A stretch of 36,396 nt of DNA, taken from assembly GCA_016778745.1 (NCBI GenBank), contig JADHOZ010000004.1:1-36396 (forward strand), read 5' to 3'. The notes beneath the pieces were generated by a model. That model saw nothing but the letters and a program-made list of their open reading frames with translations, was not told the DNA's origin and searched no databases. Position numbers and translations under genes: made by a program. The stretch's first letter is position 1. Each line of letters begins with the position of its first letter. The DNA comes from Rickettsiales bacterium (lineage in GTDB: Bacteria; Pseudomonadota; Alphaproteobacteria; Rickettsiales; UBA1997). Shown one piece after another: positions 9,580-18,085 of the stretch.

Positions 9580-10794
9580 ATGTACTCCTTTGCGAAGCAA
9601 GTAAAATTAATATCCTACCCTTTCTTATTGTTGCGAAAGGCTACTGCATTTGTGGTGTTGGGTGTTTACGATTTTTTGAAAAAAGAAAGAAAGTTATTAT
9701 TGGTTACTTCTAGCGGTATAAAAACTTTTAATCTGGGATTTTTTATCCAGCTTACTGCTTCGATCTTTGTTATTTTTGTTGGCTTGTGGTTTGTAAAGTC
9801 TTTTAATTACGGTATCTACATGGCAAAAAAAGATAGTGAGATGAATAAGCTAAAAGCTGCAAACAAGTATTTTGACGGAGAAGTTAGGGGGGTTAATACT
9901 AAGTTACAGAAAATTAGTGAATATTTATTATCCATAACTGATGAAGACAAAGGTACAGTGATTCCAGATCATAATTTTAATGCGCCTGAAAACTTTACAG
10001 AAGATGATTTGAGTAAATTAGATCAAGGCATTTTTAATGAAATCAAAACGGCCACCAGTCAAATATCTAGGATTCAACATATTGCTTCGCAGAGAATAGA
10101 AAAAATAGAATCTGCTATTAGGCAGGCTGGTTTAGGGCGCAGGATAGCTGGTGAAATAGAAGGTGCTAAATTTGATTTTGAATCAGAATTGGTTGATAAA
10201 GTTAGTGCTAAAGTTAGTGCTAAAGTTAGTGCTAAAGGGGGTCCGTTATTGGATGAAGAAATTGCCGAAGATGATTTGATCTCCAATGGTAATTTAGAGG
10301 ATCATTTGAGCGATGTTAAGTTTAGTGGTGATTTTGATTACTTAATGACTTTGGAAAAGTTGGTTGAGATTATTCCTTTTGCTAAGCCTATGAAAAATTA
10401 TTATATATCAAGTGGTTTTGGAACTAGAGTTGATCCAATAACGAATAGAAAGGCTAGGCATAGAGGTTTAGATTTTGTTGGACCAAGTAAAGAAGAAGTC
10501 TATAGTCCGTCCGAAGGGAAGGTAATTCTGGCTGGTAGATTTAATGATTATGGCAAGGCCGTAGTGATTGATCATGGTTATGGGATTACAACTCGTTACG
10601 GTCATTTGTCTGCAGTTAATGTTAAGAAAGGAGATATAGTCAAAAGAGGTCAGCTGATTGCTTTGCAAGGTAATACAGGTCGAAGCACTGGTTCTCACTT
10701 GCATTATGAAGTTAGATATAAGAAATCTCCGCTAAATCCTTACAATTTTATACAGGCCGGAGAGTTGTTGTATAAAAAAGATAATAAGAGTTAA
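9580..10794 (+). CDS. M23 family metallopeptidase with N-terminal TM and coiled-coil region
   Basis: C-terminal M23 motifs HRGLDF..., VVIDHGYGITTRYGHLS, GSHLHYEVR; single N-terminal TM; in-frame VSAK repeats. Confidence 0.93.
   Translation: MYSFAKQVKLISYPFLLLRKATAFVVLGVYDFLKKERKLLLVTSSGIKTFNLGFFIQLTASIFVIFVGLWFVKSFNYGIYMAKKDSEMNKLKAANKYFDGEVRGVNTKLQKISEYLLSITDEDKGTVIPDHNFNAPENFTEDDLSKLDQGIFNEIKTATSQISRIQHIASQRIEKIESAIRQAGLGRRIAGEIEGAKFDFESELVDKVSAKVSAKVSAKGGPLLDEEIAEDDLISNGNLEDHLSDVKFSGDFDYLMTLEKLVEIIPFAKPMKNYYISSGFGTRVDPITNRKARHRGLDFVGPSKEEVYSPSEGKVILAGRFNDYGKAVVIDHGYGITTRYGHLSAVNVKKGDIVKRGQLIALQGNTGRSTGSHLHYEVRYKKSPLNPYNFIQAGELLYKKDNKS
10201..10236 (+). repeat. 12-bp tandem repeat x3 in the M23 peptidase gene
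   Basis: (GTTAGTGCTAAA)x3, exact, in frame, encoding VSAKVSAKVSAK. Confidence 0.97.
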
Positions 10795-10796
10795 AT

Positions 10797-11192
10797 ATGT
10801 CTATATCTAAAGTTATTTCATCATCTACAAAGTCTAACAAAGGTCTTTTAAGTAGCAAACCTCAAACTCCTAAGTCGACGCCTACAATTATATCTCGTGA
10901 TGTTGTGATGGAAGGTGATATTAAAAGCACAGGATTGATTGAAATTGAAGGTAAGTTTAATGGCACTATCAATGGTAATTTTATTGTTATTAGAGAATCT
11001 GGCTTTGTTGACGGTACAATATCAGCAGAATCGCTTGTAGTAAAAGGCGAGGTGACGGGTAATATTAATGCAAAATCGATCAATATTGCTAATAAAGCCA
11101 AGATAAACGGAAATATCGACTACGGCACCTTGTCGGTTGAAGATGGTGCGTGTATTGACGGGAATTTTAAAAGAATTTCTAAAGAATCTTAG
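10797..11192 (+). CDS. Bactofilin family protein
   Basis: Right-handed beta-helix-like repeats: VVMEGDIKSTGLIEIEGKFNGTINGNFIVIRESGFVDGTISAESLVVKGEVTGNI; 2 bp after the M23 peptidase stop. Confidence 0.93.
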   Translation: MSISKVISSSTKSNKGLLSSKPQTPKSTPTIISRDVVMEGDIKSTGLIEIEGKFNGTINGNFIVIRESGFVDGTISAESLVVKGEVTGNINAKSINIANKAKINGNIDYGTLSVEDGACIDGNFKRISKES

Positions 11193-11230
11193 GCTTTGTT
11201 AAGTTGCTAACAATAATTTGTGAATAGAGT

Positions 11231-12562
11231 CTAGCTGCCTAGTCTTTTTATTATTAGATCTCTTTCTAATAAATTAATTAGATATCTTAACTCTGGTCCG
11301 TGATTTTGTCCGGTAAGGGCTACTCTGATGGGCATGAATAATTGTTTTCCTTTGCGATTACTTATTTTTTTAATTTCTCCTATCCAATTTTCCCAGCAAT
11401 TTTCGTCTTTAGTGTCTTGAGGTAGGAAGTGCGAGATCTCTTTTAAGAAATCTTTATCTTCAGGATTTGTTGCGAAGACGGTTTCTTGTGTGCAGATTTG
11501 TAGCCAGTCAAATATTTCCTTAAAAAAGGTGATATTTGGAGATATGCATTGCCATAATTTTTTGGCATATTGCTCTTCAATATTTGGCAACCTATTTTTT
11601 ATTTCTTCAAAATGTGTGGAGATTAGTAGTTTTTGGTTGAGATTATTTAATTCTTGGATTTCGTAATTTGTTGATGATTTTGAGAAAATATTAAAGTCAA
11701 ACTCTTTGGCAAGTGAGTCAATATTTTTATGTATCTCAATTGGTTTTGACGTGCCAATTTGACTCAGCAAGTTGATGATTGACATTGGTTCAAACCCTTC
11801 TTGTCTGAGAGTTTTAATGTCGTATCCACCTTCTCTTTTTGATATTTTTCCTTCTCTTGCTTTGATCAGTCCCAAGTGAGCAAAGTTAGGTGCTTTTACG
11901 CCTAAACTTTCAAATATTTGAATTTGAATTGCTGTATTGGTGATGTGATCTTCACCTCGGATGATGTCGGTTATCTTGAAATCTATATCGTCAATTACTG
12001 AGCAAAATGTGTAAGTTGGAATATTGTTTTCTCTAATGACTACGGGGTCAGAAAAATGTCTTCCTGGGTAGGTGATTTTGCCTTTGATTTTGTCTTCCCA
12101 AGAGGTTTCCTCATCTTTTAGTTTGAAACGAAAATAAGATTTTATACCTTTTTGTCTTAGATTATCTTTTTGTTCATTGGTTAGATTAAGTGCGCTTCTA
12201 TCATAAATTGGGCGCATACCGGCTGCTGTTTGGGATTTTCTTTGTAGCTTTAGTTCTTCTGGAGTTTCAAAACATTCATATAAATGGCCTGATTTTATTA
12301 GCTGGTTTTTTGCTTCTTCATATCGTTTTAAAAAGTCAGATTGTTTGGTCATTTGATCATAATGGATGCCAAGCCATTTTAAATCTTCGAGGATCATGTT
12401 TTTATATTCATCTTTTACTCTTGATGCATCAGTGTCGTCAAATCTAAGTAAGAATTTGCCATTGGTATTTTTGGCGTATAGGTAATTGATAATTGCAGCT
12501 CTTATATTGCCAACGTGCAAAAAGCCAGTAGGGGAAGGGGCAAATCTACAGATTTTTGTCAT
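11231..12562 (-). CDS. gltX: Glutamyl-tRNA synthetase
   Basis: RFAPSPTGFLHVGNIRAAIINYLYA (HIGH-class motif region), GKISKREGGY (KMSKS-like). Confidence 0.95.
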   Translation of the reverse strand: MTKICRFAPSPTGFLHVGNIRAAIINYLYAKNTNGKFLLRFDDTDASRVKDEYKNMILEDLKWLGIHYDQMTKQSDFLKRYEEAKNQLIKSGHLYECFETPEELKLQRKSQTAAGMRPIYDRSALNLTNEQKDNLRQKGIKSYFRFKLKDEETSWEDKIKGKITYPGRHFSDPVVIRENNIPTYTFCSVIDDIDFKITDIIRGEDHITNTAIQIQIFESLGVKAPNFAHLGLIKAREGKISKREGGYDIKTLRQEGFEPMSIINLLSQIGTSKPIEIHKNIDSLAKEFDFNIFSKSSTNYEIQELNNLNQKLLISTHFEEIKNRLPNIEEQYAKKLWQCISPNITFFKEIFDWLQICTQETVFATNPEDKDFLKEISHFLPQDTKDENCWENWIGEIKKISNRKGKQLFMPIRVALTGQNHGPELRYLINLLERDLIIKRLGS

Positions 12563-13120
12563 TTAATGATGAAACTTTACTACTCTTGTGTCACAAATGC
12601 GGTCGTGCAAAGATATTTTTTCTCGTGAGTAGAGTGCTGTTAAAAAACTAATAATTCCAATTGGCAACATTAAGAAAGAAATAAAGGTTAGTGATGATCT
12701 TAATAATGCCTGACCTATATTTAAGCCTGATCCATCGTGATTTACAACAATTATTTTAAAAATTGACTTTCCGGGTGTGCATCGTTGGGTAGATATTTTG
12801 AAAAAAGATGAATATAGGGTGAAGGTTAAGAATAACATTGCCATATACTGTAAATTGTCTTGGGAAAAATAAATTTCTTTTAGTTTTAACAATTTCCAGC
12901 CATCCACTTCTAGATAAAACGAATATAATCTCGATAAGAGATTATCTATTTCTATGAGATTAAAATATGATAAGGTGAGGATAATTAAGAAGGTTATAAT
13001 TTTGCAGATAAATAGGTCGATAAATAATGCTAATATTCTGGGGATAAGTCCGCTATGTCCCTCGCATTTTATGGGAATGTGTTTTGTTACTATCGATAAG
13101 ACTCCAAGAATATTCATCAT
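12563..13120 (-). CDS. RDD family membrane protein
   Basis: 'IPRILALFIDLFI' RDD-type TM1; C-terminal 'REKISLHDRICDTRVV'. Confidence 0.8.
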   Translation of the reverse strand: MMNILGVLSIVTKHIPIKCEGHSGLIPRILALFIDLFICKIITFLIILTLSYFNLIEIDNLLSRLYSFYLEVDGWKLLKLKEIYFSQDNLQYMAMLFLTFTLYSSFFKISTQRCTPGKSIFKIIVVNHDGSGLNIGQALLRSSLTFISFLMLPIGIISFLTALYSREKISLHDRICDTRVVKFHH

Positions 13121-13132
13121 AGTGTTGATAAT

Positions 13133-13570
13133 TTAGTTTACTTTGTAAAATACTCTAGTTTTACATATAAAATCATGTAAAGAGATTTTTTCTTTGGTGA
13201 ATAATACTGATAAAAATCCAATTCCTAATGTCATCGAAGTAACCGCGGACATTAATGAGCGACTAAGGGATCTTTTATGTGATAATTGTGATGCGTCTAT
13301 ATTTCCTACATAAATTCCTAGCGCTTTTTTTCCAATTGTGGCTTGGGAATTGCTGGCGATAAAATAGGTTAGATAAGGAATAGTGATGATTACGCTTATA
13401 ATGTTTAGCGTGTTTTCGTTTTCTTTAAGAATGGTTGTTAGCGACGAAGTGGAGCTAAAATCAATTAATAAATAACTCAAGATGAATAATGGTGGCAATA
13501 AAACGATTACATCAATGATTCCTGCTAATAGTCTAATAAAAAATCCGGCATATTTTTTATTGTGTGACAT
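13133..13570 (-). CDS. RDD family membrane protein
   Basis: 'FFIRLLAGIIDVIVLLP' and 'KEKISLHDFICKTRVF'. Confidence 0.85.
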   Translation of the reverse strand: MSHNKKYAGFFIRLLAGIIDVIVLLPPLFILSYLLIDFSSTSSLTTILKENENTLNIISVIITIPYLTYFIASNSQATIGKKALGIYVGNIDASQLSHKRSLSRSLMSAVTSMTLGIGFLSVLFTKEKISLHDFICKTRVFYKVN

Positions 13571-13576
13571 GTGCGG

Positions 13577-14119
13577 TTATTTATTTACTTGATTGAAAAC
13601 TCTTGTGGTACAAACAAAGTCATGGACGGTCAGTTTCTCTTTGCCAAACATTACGCTAAAGATATTTAGAATTGTTGGTGTAATCAGAATTATTCCTAAC
13701 TTTGCTGCTTCTAGTCCCATAAGAGCTAGTTCTTGATTTTTTAATAGAGAGATTCCCATAAAAAATAACAATATTACCAAATATTTCAGTAATATTCTGG
13801 CGAATGCTACAAATCTTGATATTGCTACACCATTTTCTTTATGACCAATGAAGGTGCGCAGGGTTTTCTTTCCGGGAGTTGTTTGCCAAGGCGATGAAAT
13901 AAATAGTATTTCGGCCATTATTGTGAACAAGACGGGAATGATAAATATACATAATAAGAATATTATGTCAAAGAACGTCATGTTCTGGGAATTGTTAATG
14001 TTTGGATAAAATAAACTGTGAGATATTTTTAGGATTGCGTAAAATAGAAAAGAAAAAAAGATGCCATCTATTATGAAGGCTAAGATTCTGCGCCAGAAGG
14101 ATGCATATGTATTTGTCAT
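13577..14119 (-). CDS. RDD family membrane protein
   Basis: 'FWRRILAFIIDGIFFSF' and 'KEKLTVHDFVCTTRVF'. The track start (14125) is TTG; ATG at 14119 gives a 4-bp ATGA overlap with the nadE stop. Confidence 0.85.
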   Translation of the reverse strand: MTNTYASFWRRILAFIIDGIFFSFLFYAILKISHSLFYPNINNSQNMTFFDIIFLLCIFIIPVLFTIMAEILFISSPWQTTPGKKTLRTFIGHKENGVAISRFVAFARILLKYLVILLFFMGISLLKNQELALMGLEAAKLGIILITPTILNIFSVMFGKEKLTVHDFVCTTRVFNQVNK

Positions 14120-15777
14120 TGGCAATGTCTATTCGTAATTGGATATCTTCTTTCAACTCCAAAGGCCATTTTTGATATTTTAGGACCGATGGGCGCTTGA
14201 TTTCTTTTATATTCTGAATGGTAGAAAAGTTTTGCAACTTTTTTTACCTCATTTTCATTAAAGCCGAGTGCGATTATGTCATTTATAGATTTTTGTTCTT
14301 CGATGATTAATTTTAGGATTTGATCTAATATTTCATATTCGGGCAATGAGTCGGAATCTTTTTGATTTAGTGATAGTTCAGCGCTTGGTTCTTTGGTAAT
14401 GATATTATTGGGAATTAGATTTTTATTCTTAAGTAATGCAATTGATGGAATGTTATTATTTCGCCATTTTGCTAAATGAAAAATTTCGGTTTTGTAGATA
14501 TCTTTTATTGGGTTAAATGCGCCACACATATCACCGTAAATTGTAGCATAGCCAACTGCTAATTCTGACTTATTTCCAGTGGAAAGTAGAAGTGCTCCGG
14601 TTGTATTTGAAAGTGACATTAAAATATTACCACGAATTCTTGATTGTAGATTTTGTTTCGCTATTTCATTGATTGCGGGTAGAGTCCGTAGCATTTGTTG
14701 GAAGAGATCTTCAATATCTATTATTTCTAAATGTAGCTTTAGGTTTTTTGCACAGGCTTTTGCGTCATCGATTGATGACTGGGCGTTAAATTGTGTAGGT
14801 AGGGCGTATATTGTGACATTTTTAGGGCTTAAAGCATCAACTGCTATTGTTGCGGCAATAGCGGAATCAATGCCGCCAGACATTCCAAGGATTACTTTTT
14901 TAAAGCCATTTTTTTGGATGTAGTCTCTTAAGCCCAAGATACAAGCTGAATATGTTTTTTCATCATTATCTAAAATATCTTCTTCTTTTTCGTTGGAGGT
15001 AATGTTTATTTTTTGCCCTTTTTTTGTGATTTCGATTATTTTTTGATCCTCTTTAAATGATTTTAGAGTTAATATCTCTTTGCCTTTTGCATTCAGAGCG
15101 AAAGATGATCCATCAAAAACTAATTCATCTTGTCCGCCGATTGCATTACAATATAATAGTGGTTTATTAGTATTTTTGACAAAATTTTTGGCGGTTTTTA
15201 ACCTTTCTTCTTGTTTATTTTGGTGAAAAGGCGAGGCGTTTATTGAGACTGAAAAATCAAATATTTGTTGACTTGCAAGTGTGGCGTTGAAGTTATTCCA
15301 CATATCTTCGCACACCAGGATGTTTAAGGTAAATCCTTTTAAGGTCGGGTAAGAGAGATATTTTGATTCGCTAAAATATCTTTTTTCATCAAATACTTCG
15401 CTATTTGGGAGTGTTTTTTTATTGGCAATGTTTCGAATCTCGCCATTTTCAATTAGAATTGCAGAGTTGTAGAGTTTTTTTTGGTTTTTACTGTTAACAG
15501 ATATTGTTGGAGCGCCAAGCAAGATTGCGCAATTTTTTCCTACAGTTTGTTGGCAAATTTTAAGAATGTTTTCTTTGATCTCTTCTAAGAAATATTCTTT
15601 CAGAAGCAGATCTTTGCAGTCGTAACCGCAAATTGCCATCTCTGGAAAAATAACTAAATCACAAATTTGAACACTATGTTCAAATTTGTGATATTTGGAA
15701 ATTATTTTTTGAAAATTACCTTCAATATCACCAACAATTGAGTTAATTTGACAAATTGCTACTGTTAATTTTTTCAT
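14116..15777 (-). CDS. nadE: NAD+ synthase, glutamine-hydrolysing (nitrilase domain + NadE)
   Basis: Nitrilase-like FPEMAICGYDCKDLL, LVCEDMW; synthetase P-loop LGMSGGIDSAIAATIAVDAL. Confidence 0.95.
   Translation of the reverse strand: MKKLTVAICQINSIVGDIEGNFQKIISKYHKFEHSVQICDLVIFPEMAICGYDCKDLLLKEYFLEEIKENILKICQQTVGKNCAILLGAPTISVNSKNQKKLYNSAILIENGEIRNIANKKTLPNSEVFDEKRYFSESKYLSYPTLKGFTLNILVCEDMWNNFNATLASQQIFDFSVSINASPFHQNKQEERLKTAKNFVKNTNKPLLYCNAIGGQDELVFDGSSFALNAKGKEILTLKSFKEDQKIIEITKKGQKINITSNEKEEDILDNDEKTYSACILGLRDYIQKNGFKKVILGMSGGIDSAIAATIAVDALSPKNVTIYALPTQFNAQSSIDDAKACAKNLKLHLEIIDIEDLFQQMLRTLPAINEIAKQNLQSRIRGNILMSLSNTTGALLLSTGNKSELAVGYATIYGDMCGAFNPIKDIYKTEIFHLAKWRNNNIPSIALLKNKNLIPNNIITKEPSAELSLNQKDSDSLPEYEILDQILKLIIEEQKSINDIIALGFNENEVKKVAKLFYHSEYKRNQAPIGPKISKMAFGVERRYPITNRHCQ
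15658..15692. repeat. 35-bp perfect hairpin inside nadE
   Basis: ATCACAAATTTGAACA-CTA-TGTTCAAATTTGTGAT: 16-bp perfect arms, 3-nt loop. Confidence 0.95.
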
Positions 15778-16769
15778 TATATTTGCCCTAAAATTTGCCC
15801 TAAAATTTGCTTTTCGTAGAATTCTTGTATGAGGTTTTGGACTTCCTCTTTGCGATGGGTTGTATTTATTTTGGCTCTATATTCTGCTGAACCAGGAATC
15901 CCTGCGCTGTACCAGCCAATATGTTTCCTTGCTAATGGTATGGCGGTTTTTTCACCGTAATGATCAATCATTTCATTGAAGTGATTTAGTACAATATCCT
16001 TTTGTTCTGCTAAGGTTGGTGTGGGGCTGACTTTTTGGCCATTTATTTCTTCGTTAATTTGGTTAATTAACCATGGTTTTCCGTAACAACCTCTGCCAAT
16101 CATTACACCGTCGGCTTTTGATAGTTTTAATGCTTCTTTGGCGTTCTCGCCAGTTTTGATATCGCCATTTGCTATTACTGGAATTTTGACATTTTCTTTT
16201 ACTTTGGAGATTAGTTCCCAATTTGCTGAGCCATTATACATTTGGCATCTGGTGCGTCCGTGGACTACAAGCATTTTTATACCGACATCTTCTGCTTTTT
16301 TTGCGAGGCTTGGAGAATTGAGGTTTTCGCTATTCCAGCCTAAACGCATTTTCATGGTGACCGGTATTTTTACCGCCTTGACTACTGCATCCATAATTCT
16401 TGTGGCTAAAGCCTCATCTTTCATTAAAGCACTTCCGGCAAAGCCATTTACTACTTTTTTGACTGGGCAGCCAAAATTAATGTCAATGATATCTGCCCCC
16501 AGATCTTCATTTAATTTGGCAGCTTCAGCCATGACTTCTGGATCGCATCCAGCAAGTTGAACCGACGTTGGATAGTGACTAGTATCTTTTTGGCATTTTT
16601 GAATGGATTGTTTCGTTTGCAATATCATGGCGCGTGAAGCAATCATTTCTGATATTACAAGGCTAGCACCGAATTGTTTTACTAATCTTCTAAAAGGCAG
16701 GTCTGTTACTCCTGACATGGGTGCAAGCAAAACATTATTTTCAAGAGTAATGTTGCCTATTTTAATCAT
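15777..16769 (-). CDS. dusB: tRNA-dihydrouridine synthase B
   Basis: APMSGVTDLPFRRL, DINFGCPVKKVVNGFAGSALM, GDGVMIGRGCYGKPWL-like motif (DGVMIGRGCYGKPW). Confidence 0.95.
   Translation of the reverse strand: MIKIGNITLENNVLLAPMSGVTDLPFRRLVKQFGASLVISEMIASRAMILQTKQSIQKCQKDTSHYPTSVQLAGCDPEVMAEAAKLNEDLGADIIDINFGCPVKKVVNGFAGSALMKDEALATRIMDAVVKAVKIPVTMKMRLGWNSENLNSPSLAKKAEDVGIKMLVVHGRTRCQMYNGSANWELISKVKENVKIPVIANGDIKTGENAKEALKLSKADGVMIGRGCYGKPWLINQINEEINGQKVSPTPTLAEQKDIVLNHFNEMIDHYGEKTAIPLARKHIGWYSAGIPGSAEYRAKINTTHRKEEVQNLIQEFYEKQILGQILGQI
15782..15810. repeat. 12-bp tandem repeat x2.4 at the 3' end of dusB
   Basis: (TTTGCCCTAAAA)x2 + TTTGC; encodes C-terminal ILGQILGQI on the minus strand. Confidence 0.95.
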
Positions 16770-16774
16770 GGAAT

Positions 16775-18085
16775 TTAAATATTCTTATTTCCGATATAAT
16801 CGTAGTTAAAATCTAGAGCGTCTATTGCAGAAGGCTCAAATAAATTTCGTAAATCTAACACTGTCTTACAATTTGTTAGAGTTTTGATTTTGTCAAAATT
16901 TAATTTTTTATATTCTTCCCATTCCGTTGTTATTATTATTAAATCAGAATCTGAAATGGCTTCATATTGATCCTGGAAATATTGAATATTTTTTAGATCC
17001 GCTAACTCTCTTTGGCTATTTTTTAGAGCAGCAAAATCATGACATTTGATTAGAGATCCTTCTTTATGTAATTCTCTAATTAATTGAATGGCTGGCGAAT
17101 ATCGTATATCGTCTGTGTTGGCTTTGAAGGCTAATCCAAGAATAGAGATTTTTTTGTTTTTTAGGTTATTATTTAAATGCTTTTTGGCCTTGTTAACCAT
17201 TTTGATAGCGCGATTCTTATTTGAGGTGATAACGGAATTAATGAGTGATAAATTAACATTATTTTGATTGGCGATATTGAGGATTGCCATGATGTCTTTT
17301 GGAAAGCAACTGCCACCAAAACCTGGTCCGGGATTTAAAAACTTATTGCCAATTCTTTCATCTAAACCCATTGCATAAGAGAGTTTTTTGATGTCTCCAC
17401 CAACGATTTCGCATAAATCTGCCATTTCATTTATAAATGAAATTTTGGTTGCCAGAAATGAATTGGAGGCATATTTAATGAGCTCTGCTGTAATTATGTC
17501 GGAGGATACAAGCTTTTCTTTTGGGAAATATTGATAGACTTCTTGGAGTATTTTTAGAGACTTTTCGTTGTCAGTGCCAATCACAATGCGGTCTGGTTCT
17601 AGAAAGTCGTTTATTGCCACACCTTCGCGTAGGAATTCTGGGTTTGAGGCAACGTCAAATTTAATATGAGGATTTTCTTCTTCGATGAGTTTTTTGATCT
17701 TTTTTCCCGTTCCGGCAGGTACAGTAGATTTAGTGACAATCAATTTATAGTTATTTGATTGTTGAGCAATTTCTTTTGCCGCGCCTAATACATAAGACAA
17801 ATCGGCGCTGCCATCTTCGTCTTGAGGTGTGCCAACGGCTATGAAGACCACATTTGAGCTATGAAGTGCTTCTTGTAAGTTGGTGGTGAAGGAGATATTC
17901 TCTTTTTCTTTGGCTTCTTGTAGCAGCTCTTTTAAACCAGGTTCAAAAATTGGGATGATATTTGATTTTAGTTGGGTGATTTTATTTTCATCCTTGTCAA
18001 CGCAGGTTATTTTGTGGCCAATTTTTGCTAGGCATATTCCAGAAACTAATCCGACGTAACCACTGCCAATAATAGTTATATTCAT
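16775..18085 (-). CDS. ugd: UDP-glucose 6-dehydrogenase
   Basis: MNITIIGSGYVGLVSGICLAKIGH, NPGPGFGGSCFPKD catalytic motif, LGLAFKANTDDIRYSPA. Confidence 0.96.
   Translation of the reverse strand: MNITIIGSGYVGLVSGICLAKIGHKITCVDKDENKITQLKSNIIPIFEPGLKELLQEAKEKENISFTTNLQEALHSSNVVFIAVGTPQDEDGSADLSYVLGAAKEIAQQSNNYKLIVTKSTVPAGTGKKIKKLIEEENPHIKFDVASNPEFLREGVAINDFLEPDRIVIGTDNEKSLKILQEVYQYFPKEKLVSSDIITAELIKYASNSFLATKISFINEMADLCEIVGGDIKKLSYAMGLDERIGNKFLNPGPGFGGSCFPKDIMAILNIANQNNVNLSLINSVITSNKNRAIKMVNKAKKHLNNNLKNKKISILGLAFKANTDDIRYSPAIQLIRELHKEGSLIKCHDFAALKNSQRELADLKNIQYFQDQYEAISDSDLIIITTEWEEYKKLNFDKIKTLTNCKTVLDLRNLFEPSAIDALDFNYDYIGNKNI

Noticed and set aside
10074-10286. Antisense ORF opposite the M23 peptidase (70 aa, LALTLALTLALT)
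   Set aside because: Shadow of the VSAK repeat region; no independent coding signal.
16306-16315. 10-bp match (CGAGGCTTGG) to the MITE-like arm within dusB
   Set aside because: Too short and in conserved coding sequence; most likely chance.
17424-17443. Perfect 20-bp palindrome ATTTCATTTATAAATGAAAT in ugd
   Set aside because: Encodes the conserved ISFINEMA segment with AT-rich codons; likely coincidental and only about 8 bp of effective stem.
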